A stretch of DNA of 7,298 bases from positions 1 to 7,298 of the forward strand of contig JAUNWC010000069.1 in assembly GCA_030540495.1 (NCBI GenBank). Direction: 5' to 3'. A program made the position numbers and the translations under genes. Below the pieces are notes generated by a model. It did no database searches and was not told the origin of the DNA. It was given only the letters and a program-made list of their open reading frames with translations. The DNA comes from Bacteroidota bacterium (GTDB taxonomy: Bacteria; Bacteroidota; Bacteroidia; Bacteroidales; P3). Shown here piece by piece: positions 4,633 through 7,298 of the stretch. Within the stretch, counting starts at the first letter, position 1, and each line of letters starts with the position of its first letter.

Positions 4633-7183
4633 AATTCTCTCCAGAACCGCCTGTATATTGAGATTCTGTGGATTGTTGAGGTTTTACTTTATTGCGTTTC
4701 ATATTAGCAGTTTTGCCAAAGTTATATGAGAACGAAAGTCTTATACTACGAGAATAAGGATGACGTTTGGTAAAAGATATGTATTGGTCTGTATAAGCAT
4801 AACCAAAACCTCCTCTTGTGTCAAATACATCTCTGAAATTCAATCCTATATTGGCTTGTTTGTTCCAAAGAGATTTTCTAATAGCCAAATCTACATCATA
4901 TCTTGCATTGTCTCTACCCTGTATGTTTTCTCTTGGAGCATAATACCTACCCGAGATTTGAATGGTAAAGTTCTTAGGAAGAGTTATTGTGGTGTTAAGT
5001 TTAGCATCAAAGTTAAAGGCGGTGGTTTTATCGTAATTTAGCGCAGTACCGTCTTGATAAGAACCATAGAAATTCATACTCAAATTTGCCTTCCACCAAT
5101 CTGTAATATCTCTGTCTATAATTACCTCAAGACCATAGTTAGAGGAATGAGCAAGATTGACAAATGTTTGAGCAGTAACATTTTCTCCCTCGTTGCTTGC
5201 TGCTTCCCAAGCCCAATCAAAGCCATAATAATGGGCGTTTTCTTCGTTCCATAGGAATTGGAAACGAGTCATACCATTGCTAACCTGACGATAATAAGCA
5301 GAGGTAAAAATAGTGGTTTTGTGGAACATCAACGACCAGCCCAACTCAAAAGCATTGGTGTATTCAGGGTCTATTGACGGATTACCAAAACGAAGATATT
5401 CTTTGTTACTTCTGTCTATATTAGGCATCATAGTCCAAGGGTCTGGTCTACGAATACGGCGAGAATAAGAAATTTGGAAAGAATTCATTTGATTGACTTG
5501 ATATGACAAATGCACTGTAGGGTACCAAGGGTTATAGTCTTTGTCAAAAGAAGTCTTTTCTTTAGTAAAATCTATTTTAGTAAAATCGTTATTTACAAAT
5601 TCTTTTCTCAAACCCAATTGTGCTGAAAAACTTCCTAATTGAAAACCATATGTAGCATAAAGGGCATGGATGTATTCCTCTCTATCAAAATCATAACTTT
5701 CTGTTAGATTTCTCGTTTTGTTGTCAGCAGTGTCATAGGTAGTAATAGAGGTAGAGGAACTTTCGTTGTAGTCAAGGTTGTAACCAACTTCCAATTGTGA
5801 TTTTTCGCTAAAAGGATGAACGTAATGAACATCTACCACTGCTCTATGATTGTTACTTTCTGAGGTATCTCCACGCATATAATTTGTTATGGTTGAACCT
5901 CCATATATCTCACCAGCATTTTTGTATGTAATTTCGTCTAATGTATTACGAGTAAATTTACCCCAGTTCCAAGTACCACTTACATAAAACAATTGGTCTT
6001 TTCTGTCCTTAAATTCTTTTTGATAGGTAAAGCCTATATTGTTAAAAGTACCATCATTATCTCCACTACTTTTATCAATATTATTTCTATCATCTATATC
6101 ACCTTCACCCATACGAAGCAAGTTTTGATTTGTTGTGGTGGAATAGTCGTCTGTGGTTTTATGTATATGAGTATTAAAATTCAAAGAAAGGGTATTATAT
6201 TTGTTTATATACCATTCTCCTCCCAAACGAGCACCTCCGCCCCAGCCGTTTTCACCGCCGTCTCTTTTGGTACGTATCAAATCGGTTGTCCCTCCGTTGG
6301 AGCCTTTCATAAATCTAAGACCATCCGAAAGCATCGCTCTCTTGTTATAATCAACATCCACAGAGGCAGAAAGAGAAAATTTTGAGTTTGACCAGTTCAA
6401 CGATGTTGAAAGTCTCTCCTTTGGCATCCATTCTTTAAGAGGCGAACCTGCAGAAATATTTACATTACCATTAAAACCAAGGTTTCCTTTTTCCTTTAGG
6501 GTAATATTGATAATACCACTCATACCCTCAGGATTGTATTTTGCTGAAGGGTTGGTAATTACCTCAACTTTGTCTATTTGAGAAGCCGGTAATTGAGCCA
6601 AAACGCTTGCCACATCATTGCCATACATAGTAGAAGGCTTACCATCTATCAAAAGAGTAACATTGGAGGCACCTCTTAGGGAAATATTACCTTCATCATC
6701 TACCTCAACACTTGGCACATTTTCCAAAACATCACTTGCATCTCCGCCTGTGGAAACAAGGTTTTGGTCAACATTTATTACCCTTTTATCCAACTTGTAT
6801 TCCATCATTTGTTTTGCTCCAACTACTGTTACGGCTTCCAACATTTCGGCTGTGGCAGACATTTGCACAGTGCCTACATTAAGATTGGAGTTTTTTATTT
6901 CCACATCTGCATACAAATCTTTATAACCAACGAAAGAATATCTGAGAATATATTTTCCATTAGTACGATTTTGAATAGTAAAAGAGCCATTATCTGTGGT
7001 TATACCCCCATCCACAATGGTGGAGTCAGAAGTTTTCATTACGGCAACACTAACATAAGGCAGTGGCTCAGAAGAGGAGGCATCTACCACCTTACCGCTA
7101 ATACTAAACCTTCCTTGCTGAGCATAAGTAAAGGTAGAAATTCCAAGTATAGCCACTAAGCATAAAAATTTAATTAACTTCAT
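4622..7183 (-). CDS. Outer-membrane beta-barrel protein, TonB-dependent-receptor-like
   Basis: The 853-residue protein has a clear signal peptide (MKLIKF, then a hydrophobic core, likely cut after TYA at residue 21). Next comes a carboxypeptidase-regulatory-like domain at about 26-110 (SGKVVDASSSEPLPYVSV, then GGITTDNGSF). A TonB-box-like stretch, LEAVTVVGAK, is at 115-124. A plug domain follows at about 125-232, with VLENVPSVEVDDEGNISLRG, LLIDGKP and EVITNPSAKYNPEGMSGIIN. The rest, to about 825, is a barrel of the OMP_b-brl_3 type, recognisable by SRRIRRPDPW (about 571-580) and GNPSIDPEYTNAFELG. The barrel ends in IRLSFSYNFGK, followed by a polar tail of about 27 residues. It probably imports or senses a ligand at the outer membrane; the substrate cannot be read. 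No SusD partner is present, so this is not a typical SusCD pair. The ATG at 7183 has an A-rich leader. Confidence 0.93.
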   Translation of the reverse strand: MKLIKFLCLVAILGISTFTYAQQGRFSISGKVVDASSSEPLPYVSVAVMKTSDSTIVDGGITTDNGSFTIQNRTNGKYILRYSFVGYKDLYADVEIKNSNLNVGTVQMSATAEMLEAVTVVGAKQMMEYKLDKRVINVDQNLVSTGGDASDVLENVPSVEVDDEGNISLRGASNVTLLIDGKPSTMYGNDVASVLAQLPASQIDKVEVITNPSAKYNPEGMSGIINITLKEKGNLGFNGNVNISAGSPLKEWMPKERLSTSLNWSNSKFSLSASVDVDYNKRAMLSDGLRFMKGSNGGTTDLIRTKRDGGENGWGGGARLGGEWYINKYNTLSLNFNTHIHKTTDDYSTTTNQNLLRMGEGDIDDRNNIDKSSGDNDGTFNNIGFTYQKEFKDRKDQLFYVSGTWNWGKFTRNTLDEITYKNAGEIYGGSTITNYMRGDTSESNNHRAVVDVHYVHPFSEKSQLEVGYNLDYNESSSTSITTYDTADNKTRNLTESYDFDREEYIHALYATYGFQLGSFSAQLGLRKEFVNNDFTKIDFTKEKTSFDKDYNPWYPTVHLSYQVNQMNSFQISYSRRIRRPDPWTMMPNIDRSNKEYLRFGNPSIDPEYTNAFELGWSLMFHKTTIFTSAYYRQVSNGMTRFQFLWNEENAHYYGFDWAWEAASNEGENVTAQTFVNLAHSSNYGLEVIIDRDITDWWKANLSMNFYGSYQDGTALNYDKTTAFNFDAKLNTTITLPKNFTIQISGRYYAPRENIQGRDNARYDVDLAIRKSLWNKQANIGLNFRDVFDTRGGFGYAYTDQYISFTKRHPYSRSIRLSFSYNFGKTANMKRNKVKPQQSTESQYTGGSGENYDE

Positions 7184-7298
7184 ATATTTTTTGTATTATA
7201 AGTTTATAGTTTCTTTGATTATGATTTTTGTGAGTAACAAATATTATTCCACTATTAAGGTTTTTGAGTCTAAGGTTTCGTTTATTGATATTATTTGT
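7184..7298 (-). promoter_or_regulatory. Upstream region of the barrel gene with a weak promoter-like box
   Basis: This 115-bp non-coding AT-rich stretch precedes the barrel gene. On the minus strand, TAATATTTG at 7246-7238 is close to TAnnTTTG with one extra base. No matching -33 TTTG is evident upstream. The leader just before the ATG is A-rich (ACAAAAAATAT) with no Shine-Dalgarno sequence. I see no operator-like dyad or riboswitch fold. The start of any neighbouring gene lies outside the window. Confidence 0.3.

Noticed and set aside
5993..6385. 130-residue plus-strand reading frame opposite the barrel gene, and similar ones at 6618-6926 and 6764-7159
   Set aside because: They are antisense to a well-supported coding sequence, have no recognisable domains and no promoter or leader. 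They are shadow frames.
4622..7183. SusC of a polysaccharide utilisation locus
   Set aside because: There is no SusD-like gene or glycoside hydrolase in the window, and the barrel motifs and the 853-residue length fit the shorter OMP_b-brl_3 type better than SusC.

Overview
The window looks like an ordinary chromosomal segment of an AT-rich member of the Bacteroidota, probably Bacteroidales. Three things point there. The HtpG, TyrS and dUTPase proteins have the flavour of that phylum. There is a TonB-receptor-like outer-membrane barrel with an N-terminal carboxypeptidase-regulatory-like domain. Promoter-like TAnnTTTG boxes and A-rich translation leaders without Shine-Dalgarno sequences are present. 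The placement is inference from these signatures, not from a database search.

Layout, left to right. Positions 1-274 are non-coding. They hold two facing arrays of a 10-bp unit (GTTnnnATAG, then its reverse complement CTATnnnAAC), a 12-bp perfect palindrome between them, two copies of GGCTTTGCC, and a small hairpin that probably ends htpG. htpG (Hsp90 chaperone) runs leftward, 2197-275. A divergent intergenic region (2198-2395) carries a TGACA-N3-TGTCA dyad on the htpG side and a good TAnnTTTG box for dut. dut (dUTPase) and tyrS (tyrosyl-tRNA synthetase) run rightward with a 29-bp gap and are probably co-transcribed. A strong 13-bp-stem hairpin lies between tyrS and the next, convergent gene. 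From the right, an 853-residue outer-membrane beta-barrel protein (7183-4622) is followed by a 130-residue protein with an HsdR-N-type nuclease-like fold (4632-4240). The two reading frames overlap by 11 bp.

htpG, dut and tyrS are housekeeping genes for protein folding, nucleotide-pool hygiene and translation. The barrel protein/HsdR-N pair is the only accessory-looking element. It is coupled by overlap, but no function for the pair can be read from the sequence. I see no mobile element, CRISPR array, tRNA or rRNA. I found no convincing new multi-gene system. The items most worth a second look are the phased repeat array at 71-213, the dyad upstream of htpG, and the overlapping barrel/HsdR-N pair.
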